64,000 nt of DNA. It comes from JANXSF01 sp043745195. Its GTDB lineage: Bacteria > Acidobacteriota > Terriglobia > Bryobacterales > Bryobacteraceae. Positions 51,683 to 60,479 of this stretch are shown one piece after another (position 1 is the stretch's first letter; every line of letters begins with the position of its first letter). The position numbers were made by a program, and so were the translations under genes. Under the pieces are notes generated by a model, which saw nothing but the letters and a program-made list of their open reading frames with translations, did not search any database and was not told the DNA's origin. The stretch covers positions 1-64,000 of the forward strand of contig JAYTTF010000035.1 of the NCBI GenBank assembly GCA_043745195.1, read 5' to 3'.

Positions 51683-52909
51683 ATGCGCTCAATCTTCCAC
51701 ATCGACATGGACGCCTTCTTCGTTTCCGTGGAAGAACTATTTGACCCATCCCTAAAAGGAAAACCAGTAGTGGTTGGCGGACGTCCTGATATGCGAGGCG
51801 TGGTCTCTGCCGCGTCCTACGCAGCCCGAAAGTTTGGCGTCCATTCGGCCATGCCACTGCGCACAGCATATAAACTCTGCCCACAGGCAATATTCCTCGA
51901 AGGCAATTTAGGGCGCTATCGCGAATGCTCCGCAAAAGTAGCCGAAGTGTTGCAAAGCTTTTCTCCGCAGGTTTCCATGGCATCCATCGACGAAGCCTAT
52001 TTGGACATGACGGGCACTGAACGGTTGCATGGGCCACCGCTGGCAGCAGCACACAAGCTGCATGCGCTGATCAAGCAGGCTACGGGATTGAATAATTCCG
52101 TCGGCGCATCGCGCTCGAGGTTGGTTTCAAAGGTGGCAAGCGATCAAGCCAAGCCCAACGGCGTGTTGTGGATTATGCCGGAAATGGAAGCCACTTTTCT
52201 TGGCCCTCTGGATGTTCGGAAGATCCCAGGTGTCGGCAAAGTAAGCGAATCAGCGCTAGCTAAATATGGAATTCGAAAGGTGCGAGACTTGGCCCGTATG
52301 GACGAACGCTTCCTGGTGGAACACTTTGGGAAGCTCGGATTGGCACTTTCCGGAAAAGCCCGCGGTGAAGATGCCGGTGGTTGGTTTGATACTGAAATTG
52401 GAGCGGAGGAAGAGCCTAAATCCATTAGCCATGAGCACACCTTTGGCGAGGACACTTCTGATGCAGGTGTTCTGGAATCAACCTTGGCCCGGTTGTCTGA
52501 AATGGTGGGCCGGCGAGTTCGCGACCATGCCTTTCATGCCCGGACCGTGCAATTGAAGTTGCGGTACAAAGATTTTTCAACCATCACCAGAGCAAAGTCA
52601 CTGCCGGAAGCCACGCAATTGGATATGGAAATCCACGCGGCAGTGCGCAGTTTGTTTAGGGCAAATTGGAAACCAGGGTGTCCCATCAGGCTACTAGGCG
52701 TACATGTTTCAGGCTTTGAATCCGCGCCTGCTCAAATGGACTTACTGGGAGGCGACCGTAAGGACCGTTTACGGAAAGTGTTTCAGGCTGCTGACAAAAT
52801 GAGGGATCGATTTGGAAATGACAGCGTTTCCCTAGCCAGCGGTATGAAGGGCAAATTTAGAGAGAAAGTCCACGAAGCCTTGGTGAGGAAAGACACAGAA
52901 AAAAGTTAA
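51683..52909 (+). CDS. dinB: DNA polymerase IV (Y family)
   Basis: Translesion polymerase of 408 residues. The catalytic carboxylates are present in IDMDAFFVSVEE and SIDEAYLDMT; the Y-family NGVLWIMPEMEATFLGPL, helix-hairpin-helix (VRKIPGVGKVSESALAKYGIR) and little-finger domains follow. A PCNA/beta-clamp-like motif is plausible in the C-terminal AQMDLLGG. It starts 24 bases after prmC and shares its last four bases with the convergent histidine kinase. No LexA box was recognised upstream. Confidence 0.95.
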   Translation: MRSIFHIDMDAFFVSVEELFDPSLKGKPVVVGGRPDMRGVVSAASYAARKFGVHSAMPLRTAYKLCPQAIFLEGNLGRYRECSAKVAEVLQSFSPQVSMASIDEAYLDMTGTERLHGPPLAAAHKLHALIKQATGLNNSVGASRSRLVSKVASDQAKPNGVLWIMPEMEATFLGPLDVRKIPGVGKVSESALAKYGIRKVRDLARMDERFLVEHFGKLGLALSGKARGEDAGGWFDTEIGAEEEPKSISHEHTFGEDTSDAGVLESTLARLSEMVGRRVRDHAFHARTVQLKLRYKDFSTITRAKSLPEATQLDMEIHAAVRSLFRANWKPGCPIRLLGVHVSGFESAPAQMDLLGGDRKDRLRKVFQAADKMRDRFGNDSVSLASGMKGKFREKVHEALVRKDTEKS

Positions 52910-55017
52910 GAAGCGCCTGCGGACATGGTCTTGGTATCCAAGACTTGACGAACTCTTTCAGCGAAATGTTCCGAATTAAAAGTATCGGCAATCAGATAGG
53001 TATTGTTGGTGGAAAGCCCATATCGAATTATTTTTTCCTCCGATTCGGCAGAGATGTAGAGCACCTTGGTTTCAGCCCGTTGCGTATGGATACTGCGGGC
53101 TAGATCCGGACCCCCAATAGACGGCATTAGTGCATCGGCAACTAACAGGTGAATTTTGTCTTTCCAATTGCGGCTCATTTCCTGGGCATCGCTTCCTGAT
53201 ACGGCTTCCAGCACGCGGTATCCGAAACGTGCCAGACCTTTGGACAATGTGGCCCTAAGCCGATCATCGCCTTCCACAATCATTACAGTTTCGCTGCCAG
53301 TGGGAACTATTTTCAGGACAGTTTTTTCAGGAAATTTACGCCCCTCTGCCATTTCGGCCGAAGGAAAGTAGAGAAGGAAACTGCTGCCTTTATTCGGCAA
53401 ACTTGTTACGCGGATTGCACCTTCACTCTGCCGGACAACTCCATAAACCGTAGCCAGACCCATGCCAGTGGCACTTGCGGTTTTCTTGGTGCTAAAAAAT
53501 GGCTCAAAAAGGTGGCTCAGAGTTTGCTCATCCATCCCACACCCGGTGTCTGTGATTCGTAATCCACAATAGGAACCAGGAGACAAAGGAGGGTGCGTGG
53601 TGTTATCTCCATTGGATAAGGACAGAATCTTTGTTGCAATGGAAAGACTCCCACCCTTGGGCATGGCTTCCCGGGCATTCACGACAATGTTGATGATGGC
53701 TTGTTCAATTTGCCCCTGGTCAGCCCGGATCCTGGCACTGGGCTGTTGCAAATCGAATTCAACCGCAATCTGATCGCCAAGTATTCGGCGAAGCATCATT
53801 TCCATGTCACCGAGTATTTCGTTCAAGTCGAATTCTCTTGGACGCAATATTTGCCGACGGCTAACTGCCAGCAATTGTCGTGTGATCCTGGTGCCACGGT
53901 CGGATGCTTTCTTAATCTCCTCTACGTCTTTACGAAGTGGATCGGTTTCATCTAGAGAACCCAGCAACAGACCGCTGTACCCGGTGATTGCCGTCATGAG
54001 GTTACTGAAGTCATGAGCCAACCCTCCTGCAAACCGTCCCACTGCCTCCATTTTTTGTGACTGGGCGGAGGCAGGATCAAACGATATTTGCTGGGAAACT
54101 GCAAGAACTCCAGCACCAATCAGGTAGGTCACCTGTCCATTGGCATCGTTCAACGACGTCATAGTCCAGGCAATTATCTTATGGGCGTCATCCCTGGCGG
54201 ACCAAGTGCTGTTTTGCTGCAAAGGGAACGGACCTGTGAACCAAAGCTCCACCTCCTTTTGCATACGTTCTGAGTCTGAAGGAGCCGCTACAATATCCCA
54301 GAGTTTTTGATCCTTGATTTCTCCAAAGGAAAATTCCATAAGATTTTCGCAAGCTCGGTTGAAGTGTATTATTTTTCCTTCGCGATCAATTACGAATAGA
54401 AGCATGCCGGCATTCCGCAGGATTTCCCCTAATAATTTCTGCTGAAAATCGATAGTTGCCTGCTTATTTCGAGTATCTGTAATGTCCCGGATAATCAGCG
54501 AAAAGAGCTTTCGCTGGCCGCCTTGAATTTCGCTGCATGAGGATTCAATCGATACACGATCACCATTTTGATGAATGCCAACAAGTTCGTGGCTTCCAGG
54601 GTTCTGAATATAATTATCCCTTCGCCGCCCTCGGTCAGGAGGTGGTATCAGCGTCGCGATGTTTTGCCCTTTGATCTTGCCTTCCGGGTAGCCGAACATG
54701 CGTTCGGCAGCTGGATTCAGGCTATCAATTAAACCGGCCTCATCCATTACAAACACAGCATCCTTCGCCCCAAAGAGCACTTGGCGAGCGATGATTGAAT
54801 CGCTTGACTCCTTGTTTTTTTCCTGCGCCCTATTGCTCAGTCTGGATATGGCGAATCCCGCTACCCCAAGAACTGTTAACAAGGCTAAAAGTGAAACGTA
54901 ATCAATGCTTTCAACCGTTTTTGCAGGCTTTGTTTGTGCCAATAGTTGGATTCCAAACCAAAAATATGCCAGCCAAGGCAAGGCATTCCCGACAACACGT
55001 TTGGGTTGAAATATCAT
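52906..55017 (-). CDS. Hybrid histidine kinase, two PAS domains, degenerate receiver
   Basis: A sensor kinase of 703 residues. Two N-terminal hydrophobic helices, two PAS domains (about 85-195 and 205-320), HisKA with the phosphoacceptor in GGLAHDFSNLMTAITGYSG, HATPase_c (NIVVNAREAMPKGG, DTGCGMDEQTLSHLFEPFFSTK, GMGLATVYGVVRQ) and a C-terminal receiver. The receiver keeps the phosphoacceptor aspartate (VADALMP) but lacks the usual K-P-F lysine (YLIADTFN), so its chemistry may be impaired. No cognate regulator lies next to it. The stop overlaps the dinB end by four bases. Confidence 0.9.
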   Translation of the reverse strand: MIFQPKRVVGNALPWLAYFWFGIQLLAQTKPAKTVESIDYVSLLALLTVLGVAGFAISRLSNRAQEKNKESSDSIIARQVLFGAKDAVFVMDEAGLIDSLNPAAERMFGYPEGKIKGQNIATLIPPPDRGRRRDNYIQNPGSHELVGIHQNGDRVSIESSCSEIQGGQRKLFSLIIRDITDTRNKQATIDFQQKLLGEILRNAGMLLFVIDREGKIIHFNRACENLMEFSFGEIKDQKLWDIVAAPSDSERMQKEVELWFTGPFPLQQNSTWSARDDAHKIIAWTMTSLNDANGQVTYLIGAGVLAVSQQISFDPASAQSQKMEAVGRFAGGLAHDFSNLMTAITGYSGLLLGSLDETDPLRKDVEEIKKASDRGTRITRQLLAVSRRQILRPREFDLNEILGDMEMMLRRILGDQIAVEFDLQQPSARIRADQGQIEQAIINIVVNAREAMPKGGSLSIATKILSLSNGDNTTHPPLSPGSYCGLRITDTGCGMDEQTLSHLFEPFFSTKKTASATGMGLATVYGVVRQSEGAIRVTSLPNKGSSFLLYFPSAEMAEGRKFPEKTVLKIVPTGSETVMIVEGDDRLRATLSKGLARFGYRVLEAVSGSDAQEMSRNWKDKIHLLVADALMPSIGGPDLARSIHTQRAETKVLYISAESEEKIIRYGLSTNNTYLIADTFNSEHFAERVRQVLDTKTMSAGAS

Positions 55018-55144
55018 GATCGGCGCAAAGTGCTTAGACCACTTATACTAACGGAGGTATTAAATTTAGGCAATAAATCAGTGGACTTTTTGTACTAGTC
55101 CAACACAAAATAATACTCCATTTGAAGTACTATACTTTGCCGTA

Positions 55145-55981
55145 CTATCGCCGCAATGCATTATAATTGCATGTCGTGCTGGAAACCGAATACTTCTTCA
55201 CGAATTTCTTGGGACCACTGGATTCATGACAATCAAGGCAGGCAGGGTTTGTTAAAACCTTGCGGTGCTTTGTCGTGGAGTTACCATGAACACTATGACA
55301 GCTTAGACACGTTACTTCGGAAGCCTGTTCTAAGACGTCACGAACATTACGGTAAATGTGGCGGTCTCCTATATTGAATTCCGCATCATCCGCTTTTTTA
55401 AGATCCACTTCATAATCCAACCAGAGATTGTCACCAGCAACAAAATTGTTAGGCCAAGGCTTGCCGGTGGACTTAGATCGGGAGGATTCACGAAGATGGC
55501 ATTGGACGCAAATACTGGTAACAGCTGCCACGTCGTCCCTACGTTTCTTCGATAACCAAACCAAACTTGTATCGGTGGAATGATTCAGATCCACCACCCC
55601 ATGACATGCATAACAATCCAGACCAAAAGCGGCGAAAGAACCGGTCTTGGCATCAATTCCAGTGTTGTGACACCCAGTGCAGTTTTCGGTAAAAGAGGTG
55701 GTGTTCCAACCACCAGTCCCCTTGTCTAAAATGGCAAATTTGTTGTAGCCTTCTTTCTTTAACTCTGCAGAATGGTTTCGCCCGCCAAGCGTGTAGCTGC
55801 CGTCTTCACGGCTGCGGACGGTTGTACCGTGGGCATTCTTTTGCCAGCCTGGACCGATGCTGTTGCGATGGCAAAATAGGCATTCATCACCCGGCACAAA
55901 CTCAGGAACGGGCTTACCCGCGTGCGTTTGTGCGGCAATCGAGAACGGGAGCAGCAGGCTTAAAAATACCTGCCTAATCAT
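55145..55981 (-). CDS. Exported hexahaem c-type cytochrome
   Basis: A protein of about 278 residues. A signal peptide (IRQVFLSLLLPFSIAAQTHA) leads to six CxxCH haem motifs: CLFCH, CTGCH, CYACH, CVQCH, CLSCH and CLDCH. No catalytic residue pattern of a known multihaem enzyme is obvious, so an electron-carrier role is likely. ATG 55981 is chosen because it overlaps the amidohydrolase stop by eight bases and starts at the signal peptide; ATG 56041 would add 20 residues of unlike sequence. The pair are clearly one operon, suggesting that electrons pass between the two proteins or that both act in one oxidation. Confidence 0.88.
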   Translation of the reverse strand: MIRQVFLSLLLPFSIAAQTHAGKPVPEFVPGDECLFCHRNSIGPGWQKNAHGTTVRSREDGSYTLGGRNHSAELKKEGYNKFAILDKGTGGWNTTSFTENCTGCHNTGIDAKTGSFAAFGLDCYACHGVVDLNHSTDTSLVWLSKKRRDDVAAVTSICVQCHLRESSRSKSTGKPWPNNFVAGDNLWLDYEVDLKKADDAEFNIGDRHIYRNVRDVLEQASEVTCLSCHSVHGNSTTKHRKVLTNPACLDCHESSGPKKFVKKYSVSSTTCNYNALRR

Positions 55982-57479
55982 CAGCGCGAACCCAGCCATA
56001 AGCTGCGTTTTCGCGTTGTCCCCCTGATGCGTCATAGGCAACCTTTAGTTTATCCAGAGCGTCGGCAGGAAGCGGACTTCGTTTCTTCTTCACGTCCACC
56101 TTGTACAATTTGGCAGCATTCAAGCCGAAAATCTTTGCCTTGTCGTCCTTGGTCAATTTCTTGTAACCGAACTTTTCACACATCTCATCCGAAATCTGGA
56201 ATCGCTTAAAGGCATCAATGCACCACTGCGGCGACCCCCACCACAAGCAATCGGTGCCCCAAATCACATGGTCAGCGCCGTAAGTCTTGATGTTCTTGCC
56301 CATTCCGTGCATCGCGAAAATAGGGTCCTCAATAAACAGCGGAGCAAAGAAACTGCCCACTTCCGGATAAACATTGGTCATCTTCGGATTCCGTTTCTTG
56401 ATGTCCATCAGAATGTTGTGCCAGGAAAAATCTCCCGTTGTCGGATCGTAATTATTTGCCTTGCGCCAATCCGGTTCATTAGGACCGTGCTTCAAAGCGG
56501 AATGGTAAATCACGAAATTGAAATCCGGATTAGTCAAAGCCGCCTTTTCAATATCTTTGGGATTCGCTAAATGACCAAGTGTCCGCGATTGATACGAAAA
56601 TCCTTTGTGCGTGCTAATCAGCTTGATTCCTAATTTACGGGATTGCTCATAAAACCACATGGCGTTATCGTCATCGCACTGAAAGCCATTGCCGGATTGG
56701 CCAGGGTCAGTGTGGCAATACCACTTCCAGGAATCGATCCCGTACATCTTCACTTCCCGCTCCATTTGTTCAAGCGTTGCCTGCTTATCCATGGAGTTTG
56801 TGGTTTTGTTCCAGTAGTGGTTAGGAGCCAAATTTCCTTGGCTAAGGGCGCGTTGCGACCCCGCAAGGCTATTGATTTCCTTCTTTGCTTCGGACATTAA
56901 CCAACTGGGAAGAATGCCGCCAGCCCGTGCTTTTCCCTCCAGAGTTTTACCTTCCGCGTCGCGTTGTCTTTCACGGCCGGGAACGCCGGAAATTACAATC
57001 ATGTCGGTTTCAGAATCGAAGAACATTTCTTTGACAAAGTTCTTATAGCTGTAAGCATCTTTGTCACTTTTCAGGTTGAAGCCCATGTTCTTCATGAACT
57101 CCATGTTGCGGAATTCCAATGCAAAGCCATTGGTAAAGTGGGCCTGCACGTCCATGATGAAGTAGTCGCTCTTGGGGAATTTCTCCTCCGTGGCAGCCGG
57201 TTCAAACATCTCCGCATCATCCACTTCAAGAGATTTTCCATACACCTTGTTGGTTGCGCACCAACATGTGGCAAGGCCCATCGTAGTGGCCATAAAGGCT
57301 CTGCGATCCATGCCAAGCTTCTGAGCATTAGCCGCAGACATATCGCCGATTAGTCCTTCCAATTGCTTTTGGCGTGCAGTTTGAACGCGAGGAATGAACT
57401 CCTCATTGGAAACAGGTTGCGTAGGCACCGGGGAGTTGACGCCTTTGTTCTTGTCACGGGCAGCTTTTCGAATCCACAT
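55974..57479 (-). CDS. Tat-exported amidohydrolase-family protein
   Basis: An amidohydrolase-2 type TIM-barrel protein of 501 residues. A long N-terminal segment of 58 residues precedes the Tat motif DRRAFMATTMGLATCWC, as in some other members of this family. Metal-site-like elements are FIMDVQAHFTNGF, KLISTHKGFSYQ, NFVIYHSALKHGP and HVIWGTDCLWWGSPQW. The substrate is unknown. It is the first gene of a two-gene operon with a hexahaem cytochrome and lies 68 bases from the divergent ArsR-type regulator, with a palindromic operator between them. Confidence 0.85.
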   Translation of the reverse strand: MWIRKAARDKNKGVNSPVPTQPVSNEEFIPRVQTARQKQLEGLIGDMSAANAQKLGMDRRAFMATTMGLATCWCATNKVYGKSLEVDDAEMFEPAATEEKFPKSDYFIMDVQAHFTNGFALEFRNMEFMKNMGFNLKSDKDAYSYKNFVKEMFFDSETDMIVISGVPGRERQRDAEGKTLEGKARAGGILPSWLMSEAKKEINSLAGSQRALSQGNLAPNHYWNKTTNSMDKQATLEQMEREVKMYGIDSWKWYCHTDPGQSGNGFQCDDDNAMWFYEQSRKLGIKLISTHKGFSYQSRTLGHLANPKDIEKAALTNPDFNFVIYHSALKHGPNEPDWRKANNYDPTTGDFSWHNILMDIKKRNPKMTNVYPEVGSFFAPLFIEDPIFAMHGMGKNIKTYGADHVIWGTDCLWWGSPQWCIDAFKRFQISDEMCEKFGYKKLTKDDKAKIFGLNAAKLYKVDVKKKRSPLPADALDKLKVAYDASGGQRENAAYGWVRADD

Positions 57480-57525
57480 GGCAGTAGACTACCACCAAAT
57501 GAAGCTCGTTGACGAGGGTCTTTTT

Positions 57526-57549
57526 ATATGTTACTTTTTGGTAACATAT
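57526..57549. promoter_or_regulatory. Perfect 9+6+9 palindromic operator overlapping the ArsR-type start codon
   Basis: ATATGTTAC (57526-57534), six bases, and GTAACATAT (57541-57549) are exact inverted repeats. The right arm runs into the ATG at 57548. TTGACG (57509-57514) and TACTTT (57532-57537) could be -35 and -10 boxes with 17 bases between them, placing the palindrome over the promoter and start. This fits autorepression by the ArsR-type protein, and possibly control of the divergent amidohydrolase operon. Confidence 0.75.
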
Positions 57550-58366
57550 GAATCAAGAGGAAGATTCCTCCTCCCACGCAGTTTGGCTGGCGCTAAGCGA
57601 TTCCACTAGGCGACGGATTTTGGACCTGCTGCGTGCACAACCGCTCACCACAGGCCAACTGGCAGCCGGTTTTCCGCAATCCCGTTTCGCAGTCATGAAG
57701 CATTTGCAAGTGTTGGTTGCCGCAGGTTTAGTAACGATCCGGCGTGAAGGGCGGGAGCGATGGAATTACGTAAATGCAGTGCCGTTGCGTCAAATCTACA
57801 ATCGCTGGGTACAACCGTTTGAGGAACCCCTGGCGGATTCATTGTTGGAACTAAAAAATAAACTGGAAGGAGAACAGCAAATGAGCAAATTGGGAATGCA
57901 CCAAGTGGCGCTGGATGTGAATATTTCAGCACCAAGGAAACGAGTATGGAAAGCACTAACCAAGGAAATGGGTCAATGGTGGCGTCGCGATTTCTTCGTC
58001 AACCCCAAAGCGAAAGGCTTTTTGATGGAACCGCAGGTTGGCGGAAGAGTCTTTGAAGACTGGGGTGGGGGAGCAGGCGTTTTGTGGTTTACAGTCATTG
58101 CCATCGATCCCGAAAACTCCGTCGACTTGGTGGGCTACCTGACGCCTGCCTTTGGAGGTCCAGCCACCTCCATGGTTCGATTCGCGCTTGAGGATACCGG
58201 TAGCGGCGTTGTGGTGAAAGTTAGCGACGCAACAATGGGGAAAGAAAGTCCTGGCTGCGAAGTATCAAAACAAGACGGCTGGCGACAGCTGATTGCCGAA
58301 GGTTTGAAGCCTTATGTCGAAAAGGCCGTTACAAAGTCCGCAGGTGGAACCCGCCGTCTACGTTAA
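57548..58366 (+). CDS. ArsR-type repressor fused to an SRPBCC (AHSA1) domain
   Basis: A protein of 272 residues. The N-terminal 100 residues are a winged helix-turn-helix of the ArsR family (LSDSTRRRILDLLRAQPLTTGQLAAGFPQSRFAVMKHLQVLVAAGLV); the remainder is an AHSA1/SRPBCC domain (VALDVNISAPRKRVWKALTKEMGQWW ... GGRVFEDWGGGAGVLWFTV), a fold with a hydrophobic ligand pocket. The fusion suggests a one-component sensor of a hydrophobic molecule. The start codon lies inside its likely operator and no leader is seen. The last 38 bases overlap the convergent SDR gene. No metal-sensing cysteine pair is seen. Confidence 0.88.
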   Translation: MNQEEDSSSHAVWLALSDSTRRRILDLLRAQPLTTGQLAAGFPQSRFAVMKHLQVLVAAGLVTIRREGRERWNYVNAVPLRQIYNRWVQPFEEPLADSLLELKNKLEGEQQMSKLGMHQVALDVNISAPRKRVWKALTKEMGQWWRRDFFVNPKAKGFLMEPQVGGRVFEDWGGGAGVLWFTVIAIDPENSVDLVGYLTPAFGGPATSMVRFALEDTGSGVVVKVSDATMGKESPGCEVSKQDGWRQLIAEGLKPYVEKAVTKSAGGTRRLR

Positions 58367-59066
58367 GCACTTGGCCGGTGGAATAGTCTAACAGGCCATC
58401 AGCAATAGCCCGAACAACCTTGGCGACATCGCTCGCCTCACCCATCCGGCGTTGCGGCAACAAGCCTCCTGCGATCTTTTCCTCGTAAACGGATTCTACC
58501 GCGCTGATCATATCGGTTCGAATAATGCCGGGACGAATTTCAAATACCTTGATGCCCGATTGCGCCAACCGCGCGGCGTAAAGAGCAACGGACATGCTAA
58601 GCGCAGCTTTGGAAAGACAGTAATCGGCACGCATGACGGAGGCAGTGTAGGAACTGATGGATGTCACAAAAGCAATGCGTCCACTTCCCTGCTCCAGCAT
58701 CCACGTAGCCGCAGCTTGGGTTAGAAAATGAGGACCCTTAAGGTTCGTATTAATCAATTCTTCGAAACTTTCCTGGGAAGCCTCCAACATGTCTTGACGT
58801 ACTCGAGGTGCCATGCCTGCGTTGTTCACCAATAAGTCGAGCCGGCCAAAAGTATCTTTGGTGAATGCCAGAAGGTTCTTTCGATCTTCGGCTGATCCAA
58901 TGTCGCACTGAAAAATACTGGCACCCGTTTCAGCAGCCAGTGAATCGGCTGCATCTTTGCGGCCTCGATAGGTCGCCACCAAATTATGAGTGCTTGCCAG
59001 TTCTATGGCGATTCCGCGCCCAATGCCGCGGCTTGCCCCAGTGATAACAGCTACAGGTTTATTCAT
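58329..59066 (-). CDS. Short-chain dehydrogenase/reductase
   Basis: A classical SDR of 245 residues: GASRGIGRGIA for NAD(P) binding, LVNNAG, the catalytic triad in SISSYTASVMRADYCLSKAAL (Ser, Tyr-x-x-x-Lys) and RPGIIRTDM. It is most like 3-oxoacyl-ACP reductase-type proteins but the substrate is unknown. It is the last gene of the recQ operon, overlapping the DsbA-like gene by eight bases, and converges on the ArsR-SRPBCC gene. Confidence 0.92.
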   Translation of the reverse strand: MNKPVAVITGASRGIGRGIAIELASTHNLVATYRGRKDAADSLAAETGASIFQCDIGSAEDRKNLLAFTKDTFGRLDLLVNNAGMAPRVRQDMLEASQESFEELINTNLKGPHFLTQAAATWMLEQGSGRIAFVTSISSYTASVMRADYCLSKAALSMSVALYAARLAQSGIKVFEIRPGIIRTDMISAVESVYEEKIAGGLLPQRRMGEASDVAKVVRAIADGLLDYSTGQVLNVDGGFHLRTL

Positions 59067-59577
59067 TCTTCAGACTTTCTTCCAACGCTTTACTTACTTC
59101 TTCCACCGTGAAATGTTCGATAAATGCTTGTCCGTCCACATAGAGTGTTGGAGTTTTACGGACGCCGCGCGCAAGTCCTTCCTGGTGATCTGCATCTACC
59201 GCCAACGCGAGCGCGGAATCAGCCATTCCAGCTATCATTTGTCCGGCATCTATGCCATGCCCAGAGGCGAATTCACGAAGAAAGGATTCCAGCCCATTGA
59301 TCCTGATTGCTTGAATTGCATGTAGAGCTTCGCCTCGAAACTGAAGTGCGATTCCAGGATCCTGCTCCGCCAGATAACGCGAGGCCACTGCCAAAGGACG
59401 AGCCCAAATGTGTTTCACCGAAGGAAAATCGCGATATTCAAAGGCTACGCGGCTGCCGAAAGCGGGCAGCAGAGTTTCATTCAGCATGTTGTGGAAAGTC
59501 AGACAATCAGAACATTGCAGATTGTCATAAATTACAGCACGGACCCGGCCTTCAGCGTGTCCTTCGATCAAGGGCAT
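59059..59577 (-). CDS. DsbA-family thioredoxin-fold protein (cytoplasmic)
   Basis: A protein of 172 residues with a thioredoxin fold: the redox motif CSDC in YDNLQCSDCLTFHN, an inserted helical domain, and the cis-proline region KTPTLYVDGQAF. This pattern fits the DsbA/thiol oxidoreductase group (Thioredoxin_4). There is no signal peptide, so it likely works in the cytoplasm. It lies 38 bases after the DUF697-like gene and overlaps the SDR gene. Confidence 0.85.
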   Translation of the reverse strand: MPLIEGHAEGRVRAVIYDNLQCSDCLTFHNMLNETLLPAFGSRVAFEYRDFPSVKHIWARPLAVASRYLAEQDPGIALQFRGEALHAIQAIRINGLESFLREFASGHGIDAGQMIAGMADSALALAVDADHQEGLARGVRKTPTLYVDGQAFIEHFTVEEVSKALEESLKNE

Positions 59578-59615
59578 GTCTTTAAATTGTAGAAGATCCC
59601 GGACACTGGTGTGTC

Positions 59616-60479
59616 CTAACTGGCTTTGCCGCGAATTTTATCAAGCAATTTCGCAGCAACTTTCCTGCCTTGTTCCAAACCTTGATCGTAAATTTGATGA
59701 CGTTCCTGCCGCGAATAGCCATGACCGAAACCATAGAGCCGTTCCAGCGATTTCCCAACCACCCAGGTGCCGGCATAGGAAATGGCCGCCTTTGGAATTA
59801 TCCCTCCGCCGAATGGAATCTTCCCCACCAGTTCCCGGGCAACAGCCCTCAATCCAAAAGCCCCGGCGATCACCGACGCTATTTCCGATTTCTGTTCACC
59901 GTAGCCAATGGCACGATCACTAGCCGCAGCCAACATGAACGCCATGCGCATTTGGTTCATGGTTAGGATGGCGGTGTCACTGGCAAATTCGCCCGCGGCA
60001 AGCGGTAACGAAAGCCCAGGAATCACCCCAGGAAGAGCAGTTGCCACGGCAAACATGGCATTTTCCTGACAAATTCCCGATATGATTTTGTCCACAACGA
60101 ATGGCCTGAATACTGGGAACTGACGAGCTAGAGGCAAACCTAACTCTTCCTTTGTTTCAAGAATCTGGGCCACTGTCCGATCAATATCTCCAGGGTAAAA
60201 AGTAAAACCGTGTTTCGGAGTACCGATTCCCTGCTCATACAGGTCTACATCAAATTGGGGCACAACAATTGTTGGATCAATTTGGTGAATATGTTTAGCC
60301 GATTCCAGCATGCGTTCCTTACTCATGCCGTCTTCCAGCAGAAAACGCCGCATTTCCGCATTGCGAGATTCGTGCTCCGCAGCAATGCCAACGTGAACAG
60401 GCTTTTCAGCAATGGCCCTAACTTCATTAGGATTCAACTTCGATATTGCTTTTCCAATTGTTGTTAAGAACTGAGTCAC
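59616..60479 (-). CDS. DUF697-like protein, possibly membrane-associated
   Basis: A protein of about 287 residues. GTG 60479 is preferred because it overlaps the upstream stop by four bases (GTGA) and has GCGGAG five bases before it. The N-terminal half is soluble and not recognised; the C-terminal part has hydrophobic stretches (FAVATALPGVIPGLSLPLAAGEF) and VIAGAFGLRAVARELVGKIPFGGGIIPKAAISYAGTWVVGK, which resembles DUF697, a domain often linked to GTPases. No GTPase motif is seen here. Function unknown. Confidence 0.65.
   Translation of the reverse strand: MTQFLTTIGKAISKLNPNEVRAIAEKPVHVGIAAEHESRNAEMRRFLLEDGMSKERMLESAKHIHQIDPTIVVPQFDVDLYEQGIGTPKHGFTFYPGDIDRTVAQILETKEELGLPLARQFPVFRPFVVDKIISGICQENAMFAVATALPGVIPGLSLPLAAGEFASDTAILTMNQMRMAFMLAAASDRAIGYGEQKSEIASVIAGAFGLRAVARELVGKIPFGGGIIPKAAISYAGTWVVGKSLERLYGFGHGYSRQERHQIYDQGLEQGRKVAAKLLDKIRGKAS

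Noticed and set aside
55145..55190. A seventh haem motif lost by frameshift at the C-terminus of the cytochrome.
   Set aside because: No alternative frame gives CxxCH there; the protein ends in an ordinary short tail after the sixth haem.
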